A program made the translations under genes and the position numbers. The notes below the pieces were generated by a model that was not told the DNA's origin, searched no databases, and worked only from the letters and a program-made list of their open reading frames with translations. A DNA stretch of 64,000 bases, from contig NC_009667.1 in the NCBI RefSeq assembly GCF_000017405.1, forward strand, positions 2,652,001-2,716,000, read 5' to 3'. Below are positions 19,844-29,439 of this stretch, piece after piece (within the stretch, counting starts at the first letter, position 1; each line of letters begins with the position of its first letter). This DNA comes from Brucella anthropi ATCC 49188. GTDB lineage: Bacteria; Pseudomonadota; Alphaproteobacteria; Rhizobiales; Rhizobiaceae.

Positions 19844-21001
19844 ATGCATCTGATTACGACAACACAGGCTCTCGAAGAGGCCGTATCCGCCCTCGCCAAA
19901 TCCGATTTTGTTACAGTCGACACGGAGTTCATCCGTGAAACGACGTTCTGGCCGGAATTGTGCCTTATCCAGATGGCCTCGCCTGACCATACGGCGCTTG
20001 TGGATGCGCTTGCGCCGGGGCTGGACCTCGCGCCGTTCTTCCGCCTGATGGCCGACGAGACGATCGTCAAGGTTTTCCACGCAGCACGGCAGGACATCGA
20101 AATCGTCTTCCATCTCGGCGATCTCATCCCTTCACCTGTCTTCGACAGTCAGGTAGCGGCAATGGTTTGCGGGTTTGGCGATGCCATTTCCTATGACCAG
20201 CTTGTGCAGAAGGTCACCGGCAAGCAGATCGACAAGTCGTCCCGGTTTACCGACTGGCGCCGTCGCCCGCTTTCAGACAAGCAGCTCGACTATGCACTGG
20301 CCGACGTTACCTATCTGCGCGATATCTATCTCTATCTGAAGGAAGAACTGGAGAAAGAAGGTCGCAGCGAGTGGGTGAACGAGGAAATGGCGGTGCTGAC
20401 TTCCCGCGAAACCTATGACATGCACCCTGACGATGCGTGGCGCCGGGTCAAGGCACGCGTCCGCAAACCGCTGGAACTTGCGATTGTGCAAGCTGTAGCC
20501 GCCTGGCGCGAACGCGAAGCGCGCGAGCGCAATGTGCCGCGTGGGCGTATCATCAAGGACGACACCATAGCCGAAATCGCACAGCAGCAGCCGCGTGACG
20601 CGGAAGCACTGGGCCGTCTCCGCTCGATCCCGAAGGGTTGGGAGCGTTCGGCACAGGCTGCAGGACTTGTCGCAGCGATCCAGTCCGCGCTTGAAATCCC
20701 GAAGGAAGATTTACCAAAATTGCCGAAGCCGTCGCATTCGCCGGAAGGCAGCGCCGCCGCCGCCGATATCCTCAAGGTTCTGCTCAAGCTTGTGACGGAA
20801 GAGCACGGCGTCGCGGCAAAGATCGTGGCGAATTCCGACGACATCGACAAGATCGCCTCGGAAGGCGACAAGGCCAATGTGCCTGCCCTGCATGGCTGGC
20901 GTCGCGAGGTTTTCGGTCAGAAAGCCCTCGATCTTATCGACGGCAAGATCGTCATCAAGTTCGAGAACCGGCGGATCAGGGCAGTTGAGTTAGGGGAATA
21001 A
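19844..21001 (+). CDS. rnd: Ribonuclease D
   Basis: RNase D trims the 3' ends of tRNA and other small RNAs as a 3'-5' exonuclease. The 385-aa protein has the DEDD exonuclease motifs: VTVDTEFIRETTFWPEL (Exo I, D and E), KVFHAARQDIEIVF (Exo II) and YALADVTYLRDIY (Exo III, D-x3-Y-like), followed by an HRDC domain (PLELAIVQAVAAWREREARERN, VPRGRIIKDDTIAEIAQQQP). The ATG follows AAAAGGTAGAC. Confidence 0.95.
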   Translation: MHLITTTQALEEAVSALAKSDFVTVDTEFIRETTFWPELCLIQMASPDHTALVDALAPGLDLAPFFRLMADETIVKVFHAARQDIEIVFHLGDLIPSPVFDSQVAAMVCGFGDAISYDQLVQKVTGKQIDKSSRFTDWRRRPLSDKQLDYALADVTYLRDIYLYLKEELEKEGRSEWVNEEMAVLTSRETYDMHPDDAWRRVKARVRKPLELAIVQAVAAWREREARERNVPRGRIIKDDTIAEIAQQQPRDAEALGRLRSIPKGWERSAQAAGLVAAIQSALEIPKEDLPKLPKPSHSPEGSAAAADILKVLLKLVTEEHGVAAKIVANSDDIDKIASEGDKANVPALHGWRREVFGQKALDLIDGKIVIKFENRRIRAVELGE

Positions 21002-21006
21002 GGTAA

Positions 21007-21063
21007 TAGGGCAGTAAGGTAGTATGTCTAACGCGAGCATTAACATATTGCCTTACTGCCCTA
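21007..21063. terminator. Inverted repeat between rnd and ppx
   Basis: Perfect 13-base arms TAGGGCAGTAAGG and CCTTACTGCCCTA, with 31 bases between. It lies between two convergent stop codons and could form a bidirectional transcript end, though there is no T-run. Parts of the arm (AGTAAGGTAGTA, TCACTTACTGCC) are repeated again beside it. Confidence 0.5.
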
Positions 21064-21076
21064 CTCACTTACTGCC

Positions 21077-22615
21077 TCATTCCCGCGTCCCCTCGATGGC
21101 TGCATCACCAACCGCGAAATAGATGTTCTTTCCGGTCAGCTTGGAGAGCTGCTGCAAGCGGCCTTCGGGACGATCCGAAATCAGATCGGCCAGGTCTCCC
21201 GGTACGACAAGCGCAATGCCGCTTTCTTCCTCACGCCAGACAAGGCGTGGGATGACGCCCGGCATCGAAGCCGACAGAAGGTAGACCACCCGCAGCAAGG
21301 CTCCAAGCAGCTTTGCCCGTTCACGCAGGCGCGGCGTGGCGAGCTGCATGATCTCCGGCGCAATCTCGTCTTCGATCAGTCCTTCGTGACGATAATAATT
21401 GGCAAGCGCCATGAAGGAACGTCCGGCGTGGTCGATACCGCCGAACGAGCCGTGAGCGATGATGTTCAGCGCCTGCGACCCGCGATAGTCGGGATGCGCG
21501 CGCCAGCTTATGTCGGCCACGAGGCAGGCAGCCTGTCGGTAGCGCGCTTCGTCCTCGGTTTCGTCAAACCCGAGGACCGGCAAGGACAATGTTGTCCAGG
21601 TTGCCAGTTCGCGGGCATGACGCGGAGAGCGCGAGCGCAGAATGGACAGTTCGTCTGCCGAGGCCAGCAGCGGATCGAGCCGCTGCTCGTTCTTCGGCAG
21701 AAGCGAATAAAGATAGCCTTCACGCACGCCGAGCGCCGAGAAAACGATCTTGGAGGGTCTCATCAGACGGATCGTCTCGAGCAGCACCGTGGCGCCATAA
21801 GACAAAAGCTGACGGCGGTTTTTCGAAACCGCTTCAATGCCGCGCATCGTGTCGAGATTGCCCTTGGCAACGCGCTTGAGGAAGCTCTGCGCGTCCACCG
21901 GATTCATCTCGTAGCCGTGCATGACGTGCAGCGGATAGTTCTTCGCCGTCATATGCAGCTTGGCAAGGTTACGCCAGGTGCCGCCGACCGCATAGAAAAC
22001 CTGGCCCTGATGGGCTTGCAGAAGCGTCGCCTTTGCGAGTTCCGTGCGCGCAATCTTGGTTGCCTCTGGCAGCCGTCCATCGGACATATCCTGCAAGCGC
22101 AGACCACCGAGCGGCAAGGTGATCCCCTCGCCTACCTCGTGGTCGTCCACCGCGATCAGCTCAAGGCTGCCGCCGCCGAGATCGCCCGTAACACCCTTCG
22201 GCTGGAAGAAACCGGAAATAATGCCGAGCGCCGAGTAATAGGCTTCTTCCTTGCCGGACAGCACTTCGATGTGCCGGCCGAGAATGGCTTCCGCCTGTGC
22301 GATGAAATCCGGACCGTTTTTCGCTTCGCGTGCAGCCGCAGTCGCCAGCGCGTGAATGGAAACCGCGCCGGCCTGTTCGGCCAGAGCGCGAAAACGCTTC
22401 AGCGCACGAAGCGCCGCTTCAACGGATTTCTCGTTGAGCTTGCCGGTTTTCGCGAGGCCCTTTCCGAGGCCGCAAAGTATCTTTTCATTGAAAAGCACCG
22501 TCGGCGAACGGACGATGCCTTCATAGATGACGACACGGATCGAGTTCGAGCCAATGTCGATGACCGCGACGGGCTTGAGTCCCTTGAGGCGGCCTTGTGC
22601 TACAGCTGGACTCAT
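21077..22615 (-). CDS. ppx: Exopolyphosphatase (Ppx/GppA)
   Basis: Hydrolyses terminal phosphate from polyphosphate, or pppGpp to ppGpp. The 512-aa protein has the actin-like ATPase fold of the family: [18 protein letters not shown] (phosphate loop 1), [26 protein letters not shown] (loop 2) and a C-terminal HD-like helical region ([30 protein letters not shown]). Start ATG 22615 overlaps the ppk stop (ATGA), so ppk and ppx form a translationally coupled pair controlling polyphosphate. Confidence 0.93.
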   Translation of the reverse strand: MSPAVAQGRLKGLKPVAVIDIGSNSIRVVIYEGIVRSPTVLFNEKILCGLGKGLAKTGKLNEKSVEAALRALKRFRALAEQAGAVSIHALATAAAREAKNGPDFIAQAEAILGRHIEVLSGKEEAYYSALGIISGFFQPKGVTGDLGGGSLELIAVDDHEVGEGITLPLGGLRLQDMSDGRLPEATKIARTELAKATLLQAHQGQVFYAVGGTWRNLAKLHMTAKNYPLHVMHGYEMNPVDAQSFLKRVAKGNLDTMRGIEAVSKNRRQLLSYGATVLLETIRLMRPSKIVFSALGVREGYLYSLLPKNEQRLDPLLASADELSILRSRSPRHARELATWTTLSLPVLGFDETEDEARYRQAACLVADISWRAHPDYRGSQALNIIAHGSFGGIDHAGRSFMALANYYRHEGLIEDEIAPEIMQLATPRLRERAKLLGALLRVVYLLSASMPGVIPRLVWREEESGIALVVPGDLADLISDRPEGRLQQLSKLTGKNIYFAVGDAAIEGTRE

Positions 22616-24906
22616 GCAGTCGTTTTTCTTTCCGCCTGCGCGCGCTTGCGATGCGCGATAAGGCGGGGGGCCGAAGACTTCAGCGACTTTCCGCGACCCG
22701 ACAGGCTAGGATTGGTCATGAAATATTCCTGCGCGTTGAAAGCTTCCTCTCCTGCTTCTTTTTCTATCCGGCGAGAGGTGCCGTCCGCAAGTAGCTGATA
22801 GCTCTGTTGGTTATCAATTATGTTGGCAAACATGATTTGCGACAGGATTTGCTGATGCACTGTTGCATTTGTGATCGGAACAAGCGTCTCCACGCGGCGA
22901 TCAAGATTGCGCGGCATCATGTCGGCGGAACCGATATAGACGATTGCCTTGTCGGAAGGCAGATCATTGCCATTTCCGAAGCAGAAAATGCGGCTGTGCT
23001 CGAGAAAACGTCCGACAATCGACTTGGCGCGAATATTGTCGGAAAGCCCCGGAACGCCCGGACGCAAGCAGCAGATGCCACGCACGACCAGATCAATCTG
23101 CACGCCCGCCTGGCTCGCCACGTAGAGCGCGTCAATAATCTGTGGATCAACCAGCGAATTCATCTTCATCCAGATCGCAGCCGGACGCCCCGCCTTCACA
23201 TGCGCAACCTCGTCCTCGATGTGCTTGAGGATTCGCGCACGGAGCGTGAAAGGTGAAATCGCTATCTTCATCTCTTCGGCAGGCTGTGCATAGCCCGTGA
23301 TGAAATTGAAGATATGCGCCACGTCGCGAGCAATATCCGCGTCCGACGTAAAGAACGACAGGTCGGTATAGATCCGCGCCGTGATCGGGTGATAGTTGCC
23401 CGTGCCCAGATGCACATAGGAGCGCAGCTTCTGATCTTCACGGCGTACCACGAGCGACATTTTCGCGTGGGTTTTCAATTCGATGAAGCCGAACACAACC
23501 TGAACGCCCGCGCGCTCCAGATCGCGTGCCCAACGAATATTCGCTTCCTCATCGAAGCGTGCCTTCAGCTCGACCAGCGCCGTTACCGACTTGCCCGCTT
23601 CTGCAGCATCGACCAATGCGCGCACGATCGGGCTGTCATTGGAAGTGCGATACAGCGTCTGCTTGATCGCCAGCACATCCGGGTCGGCTGCAGCCTGCCG
23701 CAGGAACTGGACCACCACGTCGAACGATTCATAGGGGTGGTGGACCACAATGTCCTTTTCACGAATCGCTGCGAAGCAATCGCCGCCATGCTCGCGAATA
23801 CGCTCCGGGAAACGCGGATTGTAGGATACGAATTTGAGGTCATCCCGCGGGATCGAAACGATCTCCGAAATCATGTTGAGCGCCAGAAGACCTTCATGCA
23901 CGCTGATGCGGTTTTCCGAAACGCCAAGTTCCGTCGCCACGAAGACGCGCAGGGCTTCTGGCATTTCGCCATCAAACTCGATGCGGATCACCTGACCGCG
24001 ACGGCGACGTTTCAGTGCTGTCTCGAAGAGACGAACGAGATCTTCCGCCTCTTCTTCCACTTCGATATCGCTGTCACGGATGATGCGGAACGTACCGGCG
24101 CCGCGCACTTCATAACCGGGGAACAGTCGCCCGATGAACAGGCTCACCGCGTCCTCGATAGTAATGAAGCGGTAGGTGTTTTGCTGGTCTGTCGGCAGCT
24201 GAATGAAGCGCTTGAGCGCGACCGGAATACGCAGAAGGGCCGTCATCGGATGATTGTCGGCGCGGCGCGCAAGCTGCAGGGCGATGGAAAAGCCGAGGTT
24301 CGGAATGAACGGGAACGGATGCGCCGGATCGATGGAGAGTGGCGTCAGGACAGGGAAAATCGTTTCGAGGAAGTGGTTTTCAAGCCATTCCTTTTCGGGC
24401 TTTGAAAGCGCCGACGGGCGAACAATCTCGATGCTGTCCTGTTCCAGTTCCTCGCGCAGCATACGCAGGCGTTCCTGCTGTTCTTCCTGCAAGCGCCCTA
24501 CTTCGTCCAGAACGAAGTCGAGCTGTTCCTGCGGCGTGCGTCCATCGGCGCTGCGCATCGCCACACCGGCGCGCACCTGAGCGGCGAGACCGGCAATGCG
24601 GACCATGAAAAATTCATCGAGATTGGCGGCGGAGATAGACAGGAAGCGCAGGCGTTCAAGCAGAGGCTGCCGCATATTCGCGGCTTCTTCGAGAACACGC
24701 CGGTTGAATTGCAGCCAGGAAAACTCGCGATTCACAAAGCGGTCGGAACTTTGCATCAATTCGCCGTTCAAAGCTTTGTGAACGTCAGGGGCTACGTCCG
24801 CATCGGGAACGACGGTTGGGTTGGGGGCTAGTCCGGCTGTCATTTCGTGTGTCCCGCCTTCAATCGCGTTGGGGGTTTCGCTCGCCATAACGCTGTTTTC
24901 GCTCAT
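22612..24906 (-). CDS. ppk: Polyphosphate kinase 1
   Basis: Ppk1 reversibly makes polyphosphate from ATP at the inner membrane. The gene is read from ATG 24906 ([10 protein letters not shown]), with AGGA five bases upstream, giving 764 aa with an N-terminal tail of about 50 residues. Domains in order: N ([20 protein letters not shown]), head ([13 protein letters not shown]), C1 (catalytic His region [20 protein letters not shown]) and C2 ([17 protein letters not shown]). Followed by ppx with a 4-base overlap. Confidence 0.96.
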   Translation of the reverse strand: MSENSVMASETPNAIEGGTHEMTAGLAPNPTVVPDADVAPDVHKALNGELMQSSDRFVNREFSWLQFNRRVLEEAANMRQPLLERLRFLSISAANLDEFFMVRIAGLAAQVRAGVAMRSADGRTPQEQLDFVLDEVGRLQEEQQERLRMLREELEQDSIEIVRPSALSKPEKEWLENHFLETIFPVLTPLSIDPAHPFPFIPNLGFSIALQLARRADNHPMTALLRIPVALKRFIQLPTDQQNTYRFITIEDAVSLFIGRLFPGYEVRGAGTFRIIRDSDIEVEEEAEDLVRLFETALKRRRRGQVIRIEFDGEMPEALRVFVATELGVSENRISVHEGLLALNMISEIVSIPRDDLKFVSYNPRFPERIREHGGDCFAAIREKDIVVHHPYESFDVVVQFLRQAAADPDVLAIKQTLYRTSNDSPIVRALVDAAEAGKSVTALVELKARFDEEANIRWARDLERAGVQVVFGFIELKTHAKMSLVVRREDQKLRSYVHLGTGNYHPITARIYTDLSFFTSDADIARDVAHIFNFITGYAQPAEEMKIAISPFTLRARILKHIEDEVAHVKAGRPAAIWMKMNSLVDPQIIDALYVASQAGVQIDLVVRGICCLRPGVPGLSDNIRAKSIVGRFLEHSRIFCFGNGNDLPSDKAIVYIGSADMMPRNLDRRVETLVPITNATVHQQILSQIMFANIIDNQQSYQLLADGTSRRIEKEAGEEAFNAQEYFMTNPSLSGRGKSLKSSAPRLIAHRKRAQAERKTTA

Positions 24907-25133
24907 TTTTCCTGTCCCGACTTCCACCGGAACATTCCGGCTCTGCCTTAAGCCTATGGCTGTCATATGACAGTTTGATAGCAATTAGCTTGAAATGTCC
25001 TCAGAATTGATGAAAACGCTTCCGGAAACAAGACTTTCGCGGTACACGCATGCCAATGTCTATGCATGATCCTGTCCGGGACCCGGTTCAGGATCATGCT
25101 CATACCGCCCATCGACCAGAACCGGAGCATATT

Positions 25134-25388
25134 ATGTCCGATCACATTATTCCTCACTTTCAGAACGACGCCGGCCATGCGGCCATCGAAATCGGCGTGA
25201 AGGAATTCATGTGCGTCGGTGCAAACCCACCTTTCGATCATCCGCACGTGTTTCTCGACATGGGTGATGAAAGTGAAGTCGTTTGCCCGTATTGCTCGAC
25301 CCTCTATCGCTACAACGCCAAGCTCCATGCCGACGAAACCGTTCCGGCTGGCTGCGTTTACGAAGCACCCGCCGACAAAGCTGCCTGA
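25134..25388 (+). CDS. Zinc-finger protein of the CHCC/NDUFS6 family
   Basis: An 84-aa protein containing the zf-CHCC motif: FMCVGANPPFDHPHVFLDMG and VVCPYCSTLY, giving one Cys, His and a CxxC that bind zinc. In mitochondria the relative NDUFS6 is a complex I assembly subunit; in alphaproteobacteria this small protein is common and probably has a similar accessory role in respiratory complex I. The start at 25134 has GGAG at a proper distance; the longer reading from 25050 is unlikely. Confidence 0.88.
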   Translation: MSDHIIPHFQNDAGHAAIEIGVKEFMCVGANPPFDHPHVFLDMGDESEVVCPYCSTLYRYNAKLHADETVPAGCVYEAPADKAA

Positions 25389-25411
25389 TCTGGGCAGCCT
25401 CACGGGGCTGA

Positions 25412-26638
25412 ATGCCGGATGATCTCATCGACATGAGCAAAGGGCGCATATTGATTGCCGGGGCCGGAGTTGCCGGTCTGTCGGCAGCATTGGAGCTGGC
25501 AGCGCGCGGCTGGAATGTCCGGCTTGTCGAAAAGGCCGAGACCCTTTCGGAAGTCGGTGCTGGCCTGCAACTTGCACCCAATGCGATGCGTCATCTGGAA
25601 CGGCTCGGCGTTGCCGGCCGTCTTTCTGCACAAGCCATAACGCCGGAAGCGCTCTACCTCATGGATGGGCGCAAAGCGCGTCCGCTGATGGAAATGAAGC
25701 TTGGCGACAAGGCTTCTCAGCGCTGGCACCATCCCTATGTCGTTTGCCATCGCGCCGATCTGCAATCCGCTTTGCTCGACGCCTGCCGTGAAGAGCCCGG
25801 CATCGACATCAGCCTCGGCGCTGAAATCACAAATCATCGCGTCGAAAACGGCGCTGTTGCAGCCACTATCCGCCGGGGCAATTCCGAAGAATCTGTCGAC
25901 GCTGCATATCTGATCGCCTGCGATGGCGTCTGGTCGGCGGAGCGCTCGAAGGCAGGTTTCAGCAAGGCAAGGTTCAGCGGCCATATTGCCTGGCGCACTA
26001 CGCTCGCGGCGGATGCCCTCCCCGCATCGTTTTTATCCGCCATGAAAACGAGTAACGCCGTTTCAGCATGGCTCGGCAGGCAAGCGCATTTCATCGCCTA
26101 TCCGGTCAAGGGCGGCAGTTTCTTCAATTTCGTCGCCATCACGACGGGCGAAAACCCCGGCGAAGTCTGGTCCAGAACCGGCGATCCGGCGCGCTTGCGC
26201 TCCATCTACGCGGAGTGGGGCGCGCCCGTTCGCGATGTGCTGGCGGCTGCCGATGAGTGGACCTATTGGCCGCTTTTCGAAATGGCAGATGCTCAATTCG
26301 TCGGGCCTGACCGGACGATTTTTCTCGGCGACGCTTCGCATGCGGTCACACCTTTTGCTGCGCAAGGTGCCGCCATGGCGATCGAGGATGCAGCGGCCCT
26401 TGCCGAGGCGCTGGACAGTGGCGAACATGAAGCAGGACTGAAGCGCTTCGATACCGTCCGCAAGGAGCGGATCGCTGCGGTTGCCAAGCGCGGCCAGTTG
26501 AACAGGTTCGCCTATCACGCCACCGGCATTTTCGCGCTTGGCCGCAACACGCTCTTCGCCATGCGCAGTCCGGATAGTTTCCTGAAGGATCTGGACTGGC
26601 TCTATGGCTATGATGCCATTGCGGCCGTGCGGAATTAA
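25412..26638 (+). CDS. FAD-dependent aromatic-ring monooxygenase (salicylate hydroxylase-like)
   Basis: A 408-aa class A flavoprotein monooxygenase. Signature parts: the dinucleotide-binding GAGVAGLSAALELAARG near the N-terminus, a middle DG motif (LIACDGVWSAERSK) and the FAD-ribityl GD motif FLGDASHAVTPFAAQGAAMA. Family members hydroxylate aromatic acids such as salicylate or 3-hydroxybenzoate; the substrate here cannot be deduced. ATG 25412 or ATG 25433 (MSKGRILIAG) could be the start; neither has a strong ribosome-binding site. It ends overlapping the stop of the convergent VOC gene by four bases. Confidence 0.85.
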   Translation: MPDDLIDMSKGRILIAGAGVAGLSAALELAARGWNVRLVEKAETLSEVGAGLQLAPNAMRHLERLGVAGRLSAQAITPEALYLMDGRKARPLMEMKLGDKASQRWHHPYVVCHRADLQSALLDACREEPGIDISLGAEITNHRVENGAVAATIRRGNSEESVDAAYLIACDGVWSAERSKAGFSKARFSGHIAWRTTLAADALPASFLSAMKTSNAVSAWLGRQAHFIAYPVKGGSFFNFVAITTGENPGEVWSRTGDPARLRSIYAEWGAPVRDVLAAADEWTYWPLFEMADAQFVGPDRTIFLGDASHAVTPFAAQGAAMAIEDAAALAEALDSGEHEAGLKRFDTVRKERIAAVAKRGQLNRFAYHATGIFALGRNTLFAMRSPDSFLKDLDWLYGYDAIAAVRN

Positions 26639-27120
26639 GCTGCGTCGCGCGCAGCTTCGAGCGTCGCAACGTCGAGCTTGACCATCTTCATCACGGCATC
26701 GGCCACGCGCTGGCGCTGTTCGGCTGTGCCGTTCTGCAGGACATCCAGCAACATCTGCGGCACGACCTGCCACGAGAAGCCATACTTGTCCGTCAGCCAG
26801 CCGCATTCCATCGGCGCGCCGCCCTCCATCAGTTTCTCCCAGAACATATCCAGTTCCACCTGATCCTTGCATTGGACGAAAAGCGAAACCGCCGGGGAAA
26901 ACTTGAAGGTCGGCCCGCCGTTGAGGCCGGATATCGCCTGCCCGTCGAGCGTGAAGTTCGCCACAACCACATCCGTGCCTTCGGGCTGGTGTGCATGCTC
27001 AAATCGAATGAAGCCATCGACGGAAGCCGATCTTCCGCAAGCGCGGAAGATCGAGACATAGTGGTTCGCCGCTTCTTCGGCCTGCTTGTCGAACCAGAGA
27101 CAGATTGTCAGACCTGACAT
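26635..27120 (-). CDS. VOC family protein (PhnB / 3-demethylubiquinone methyltransferase-like)
   Basis: A 161-aa glyoxalase-fold protein of the PhnB-like family (Pfam name 3-dmu-9_3-mt). Recognisable parts are LTICLWFDKQAEEAANHYVSI at the N-terminus, ISGLNGGPTFKFSPAVSLFV in the middle and GWLTDKYGFSWQVVP, typical of this family despite its misleading name. No enzymatic role is established for the family. Followed by little else on its strand; the next VOC gene lies ten bases upstream, so the two may be one transcript. Confidence 0.8.
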   Translation of the reverse strand: MSGLTICLWFDKQAEEAANHYVSIFRACGRSASVDGFIRFEHAHQPEGTDVVVANFTLDGQAISGLNGGPTFKFSPAVSLFVQCKDQVELDMFWEKLMEGGAPMECGWLTDKYGFSWQVVPQMLLDVLQNGTAEQRQRVADAVMKMVKLDVATLEAARDAA

Positions 27121-27130
27121 TGTTTCCTCC

Positions 27131-27547
27131 TCAGCCCATAACCTTCTTGGCTTCTTCCATATCCATCCACATTATCTCCCAGATATGGCCGTCAAGATCT
27201 TCAAAGCTGCGTCCATACATGAATCCATAGTCCTGTTTCGGACCCGGATCCGCCTTACCGCCAGCGTTTACCGCTTTCTCAACGGTGGTATCGACTTCAG
27301 CCTTGTTTTCCGCGGACAAACAGACCAGCACTTCGCTGACCGTGTTGGCATCTGCGATCTTTTTCGGCGTAAACTGGCTGAACTTTTCGTGGTCAAGGAT
27401 CATCACGTGGATCGTATCCGAAAAGACCATGCCGGAAGCCGTTTCGTCCGAGAACATTGGATTCTTGGTAGCCCCGATGGCTTCGTAGAAGCTGGTCGAC
27501 TGCGCAACATTCTTCACTGGCAGGTTCACGAATATCATTTTCGGCAT
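27131..27547 (-). CDS. VOC family protein (glyoxalase-fold)
   Basis: A 138-aa VOC protein: MIFVNLPVKNVAQSTSFYEAIG and FEDLDGHIWEIMWMD are the two beta-alpha-beta module hallmarks, the last Glu often a metal ligand. It resembles the YaeR / lactoylglutathione-lyase-like proteins annotated as hypothetical. It lies directly upstream of the PhnB-like gene and is divergent from hxlR, which may control both. Confidence 0.8.
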   Translation of the reverse strand: MPKMIFVNLPVKNVAQSTSFYEAIGATKNPMFSDETASGMVFSDTIHVMILDHEKFSQFTPKKIADANTVSEVLVCLSAENKAEVDTTVEKAVNAGGKADPGPKQDYGFMYGRSFEDLDGHIWEIMWMDMEEAKKVMG

Positions 27548-27764
27548 AAGATTTCCTCCGTTGGAAGGCCAAGTGGCCTGATTTTATTTTACGATTATCT
27601 ATCGCCTGCCCGGCTCCCCCGGCGATAAGATCGAGCCATGAGTCTGAGGCCCGACATGCAATCGATGCTTGAGCCTTCCGGGCGTAAAACAATTCACGCA
27701 ATTGGCATCGGAAGAACTCAAAGTTCGCTTGTACATAATGGCATATAAGTTATAATTAGCAACC

Positions 27765-28466
27765 ATGAAGTTAGAAAAAATAACCAAACCGGAAAAACCA
27801 ACCGCCAAACGCAGTTATGACGATGCTTGCGCTGCGGCCCATGCCCTTGATTTGATTGGGGAACGCTGGTCGCTTCTGGTTATGCGCGAATTGATGTTCG
27901 GTCCCAAACGCTTCAGCGATCTGCGGGCTGATCTGCCGGGTGTGAGTGCAAATGTCCTCAGCCAGAGGCTTGAAGGGCTGGAAGAAGCAGGCATTCTTCG
28001 CAAGACAAAACTTCCACCTCCCGCATCGGTGCAGGTCTACGAACTGACTGAATGGGGTTATGAGAGCGAACCCATCCTTCAGACGTTGGGTCGTTGGGCC
28101 GCGCGTTCACCAAAGCATGATCCCAACCTGCCGATTTCGACCGCTTCATTCCTGCTGTCGCTCAGAACCATGATGGATCATGATAGGGCTCTCGGTATGC
28201 GCGCCGTGATCGGTCTCCGTCTGGACGGAGAAGATTTTACCGCACAGCTGAACGATGAAGGGATTCGGATAGAGCGCGGCACAGCGCAGAAATACGATCT
28301 CCATTTCGAAAGTTCACCGCGTATGCTGGCTGCCGCCATCTATGGCGGGCAGCCTCTTTCAGTGCTGGAAAGCGCCAATATTCTCAAGGTTATAGGCGAC
28401 CGTACCCTTGCGGAAAAATTCGTGACGTTGTTCCCGCTTCCCGACAAGGCGCCCGCACCCGAATAA
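27765..28466 (+). CDS. HxlR-family transcriptional regulator with SCP2-like C-terminus
   Basis: A 233-aa regulator. Residues 17-115 are an HxlR winged helix: CAAAHALDLIGERWSLLVMR (conserved Cys and W), FGPKRFSDLRADLPGVSANV, LSQRLEGLEEAGIL. Residues about 120-230 form an extra domain resembling sterol-carrier-protein-2-like folds, ending ILKVIGDRTLAEKFVTLFPL. Such HxlR-SCP2 fusions probably bind a small hydrophobic ligand. The ATG has no clear ribosome-binding site and overlaps a half-palindrome (GCAACCATGAAGTT), which may allow self-regulation. Divergent from the VOC pair. Confidence 0.8.
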   Translation: MKLEKITKPEKPTAKRSYDDACAAAHALDLIGERWSLLVMRELMFGPKRFSDLRADLPGVSANVLSQRLEGLEEAGILRKTKLPPPASVQVYELTEWGYESEPILQTLGRWAARSPKHDPNLPISTASFLLSLRTMMDHDRALGMRAVIGLRLDGEDFTAQLNDEGIRIERGTAQKYDLHFESSPRMLAAAIYGGQPLSVLESANILKVIGDRTLAEKFVTLFPLPDKAPAPE

Positions 28467-28471
28467 TATAT

Positions 28472-28531
28472 GCAACTTTTTAGTTGCGTATTTCGTTAAG
28501 TACCCTATATTGGCAACCATTAAGTTGCCAA
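28472..28531 (+). promoter_or_regulatory. Two spaced palindromes upstream of the SRPBCC-arsR pair
   Basis: Palindrome 1 is GCAACTTTTTAGTTGC (28472-28487); palindrome 2 is TTGGCAAC, six bases, GTTGCCAA (28510-28531). Their centres are 41 bases apart, close to four helical turns, and both have GCAAC / GTTGC arms. They are likely operators for the ArsR protein encoded downstream, which by family habit binds CAAC-N6-GTTG-like sites in front of AHSA1/SRPBCC genes. The first could instead be a weak terminator for hxlR. Confidence 0.6.
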
Positions 28532-28549
28532 TTACGGAGGATGCATATC

Positions 28550-29014
28550 ATGACCATTGCAAACAATACTGACCGCATCGCGAAAACCGTCGATATTCAT
28601 GCAGGGATCGACCGCGTATGGCGCGCCCTCACCGATCATGAAGAGTTTGGGAGCTGGTTTCAGGTCAAGATCGACGGGCCGTTCATCGTCGGCACCCGTT
28701 CGACCGGCCACATCACCTATCCCGGTTTCGAGCACGAGCCTTGGGAATCACTCATCAAGGAAATGAAGGCACCAAGCTACTTTGCCTTCACTTGGCATCC
28801 CTATGCGGTGGACCGCAGTATCGACTATTCCAAGGAGCCGCCGACGCTGGTGGAATTCAAACTGGAACCGATCGAGACCGGAACGCGGCTGACGGTGGTC
28901 GAAAGTGGTTTCGATGCCTTGCCTGCCGAACGCCGGCCGCTGGCGTTGCGGATGAACGAGGGCGGCTGGGAGGAACAGGTCGGCAACATCAAAAGACACG
29001 TCGAAAATGTATGA
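28550..29014 (+). CDS. SRPBCC (AHSA1-type) domain protein
   Basis: A 154-aa START/AHSA1-like protein with RIAKTVDIHAGIDRVWRALT at the start of the fold, GFEHEPWESL and GTRLTVVESGFDALPAERR. Such proteins bind small hydrophobic ligands and are very often partnered with ArsR regulators, as here. Start at ATG 28550, with GGAGG upstream; the ATG at 28541 would touch the ribosome-binding site. It overlaps the arsR gene by eight bases. Confidence 0.88.
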   Translation: MTIANNTDRIAKTVDIHAGIDRVWRALTDHEEFGSWFQVKIDGPFIVGTRSTGHITYPGFEHEPWESLIKEMKAPSYFAFTWHPYAVDRSIDYSKEPPTLVEFKLEPIETGTRLTVVESGFDALPAERRPLALRMNEGGWEEQVGNIKRHVENV

Positions 29015-29342
29015 TAAGCCAGAGATGACCGGTATGGACATGTCCATGGTTTTCGCAGCGCTCGCCGATCCGACCCGGCTGGCGCTCATCGAAACCCTGA
29101 GTGATGGCGAAAGCCGTTCGATTGTGGTGCTGTCGCAAAACGGCAGCATCACCCGGCAGGCCGTCACCAAGCATCTGTCCGTGCTGGAACAGGCAAATCT
29201 GGTCGAACGGGAAAAGGTCGGACGGGAGAGCAGGTTTCGCCTGCATCCTGCGCCATTGATTGACGCCCGCGCCTATCTCGCAACCGTTTCCAACCAGTGG
29301 GACGACGCACTCCAGCGCCTGCGCCGGTTTGTCGAAGATTAG
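29007..29342 (+). CDS. ArsR-family transcriptional regulator
   Basis: A 111-aa winged-helix regulator: MVFAALADPTRLALIETLS, then the recognition region ITRQAVTKHLSVLEQANLVEREKVGRE. No metal-binding Cys pair in the recognition helix, so it is of the metal-independent class that sits beside AHSA1/SRPBCC genes. The first ATG at 29007 overlaps the SRPBCC stop; ATG 29025 is an alternative start. Probably autoregulates through the palindromes at 28472-28531. Confidence 0.88.
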   Translation: MYDKPEMTGMDMSMVFAALADPTRLALIETLSDGESRSIVVLSQNGSITRQAVTKHLSVLEQANLVEREKVGRESRFRLHPAPLIDARAYLATVSNQWDDALQRLRRFVED

Positions 29343-29400
29343 AGCATTTCCAGCAAAAGTGCGCAGCGGTTTTGCGTGAGGCAAATGCGACGAAACAAAT
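29341..29400 (+). repeat. Dispersed ~58-bp repeat, copy C
   Basis: AGAGCATTTCCAGCAAAAGT followed by GCGCAGCGGTTTTGCGTGAG. It overlaps the last two bases of the arsR stop codon (TTAG), so the repeat begins exactly where the gene ends. Confidence 0.8.
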
Positions 29401-29404
29401 ACTC

Positions 29405-29439
29405 AGAACACCGACCTGATTCAGTCAGATCGGTGTTCT
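29405..29439. terminator. Bidirectional terminator between arsR and the GNAT gene
   Basis: Ten-base arms AGAACACCGA / TCGGTGTTCT with an inner CTGA / TCAG pair. It overlaps the GNAT stop codon by two bases. Confidence 0.7.

Noticed and set aside
21386..22798. 470-codon plus-strand ORF opposite ppx
   Set aside because: Antisense shadow of ppx with unrelated, repetitive Arg/His-rich translation.
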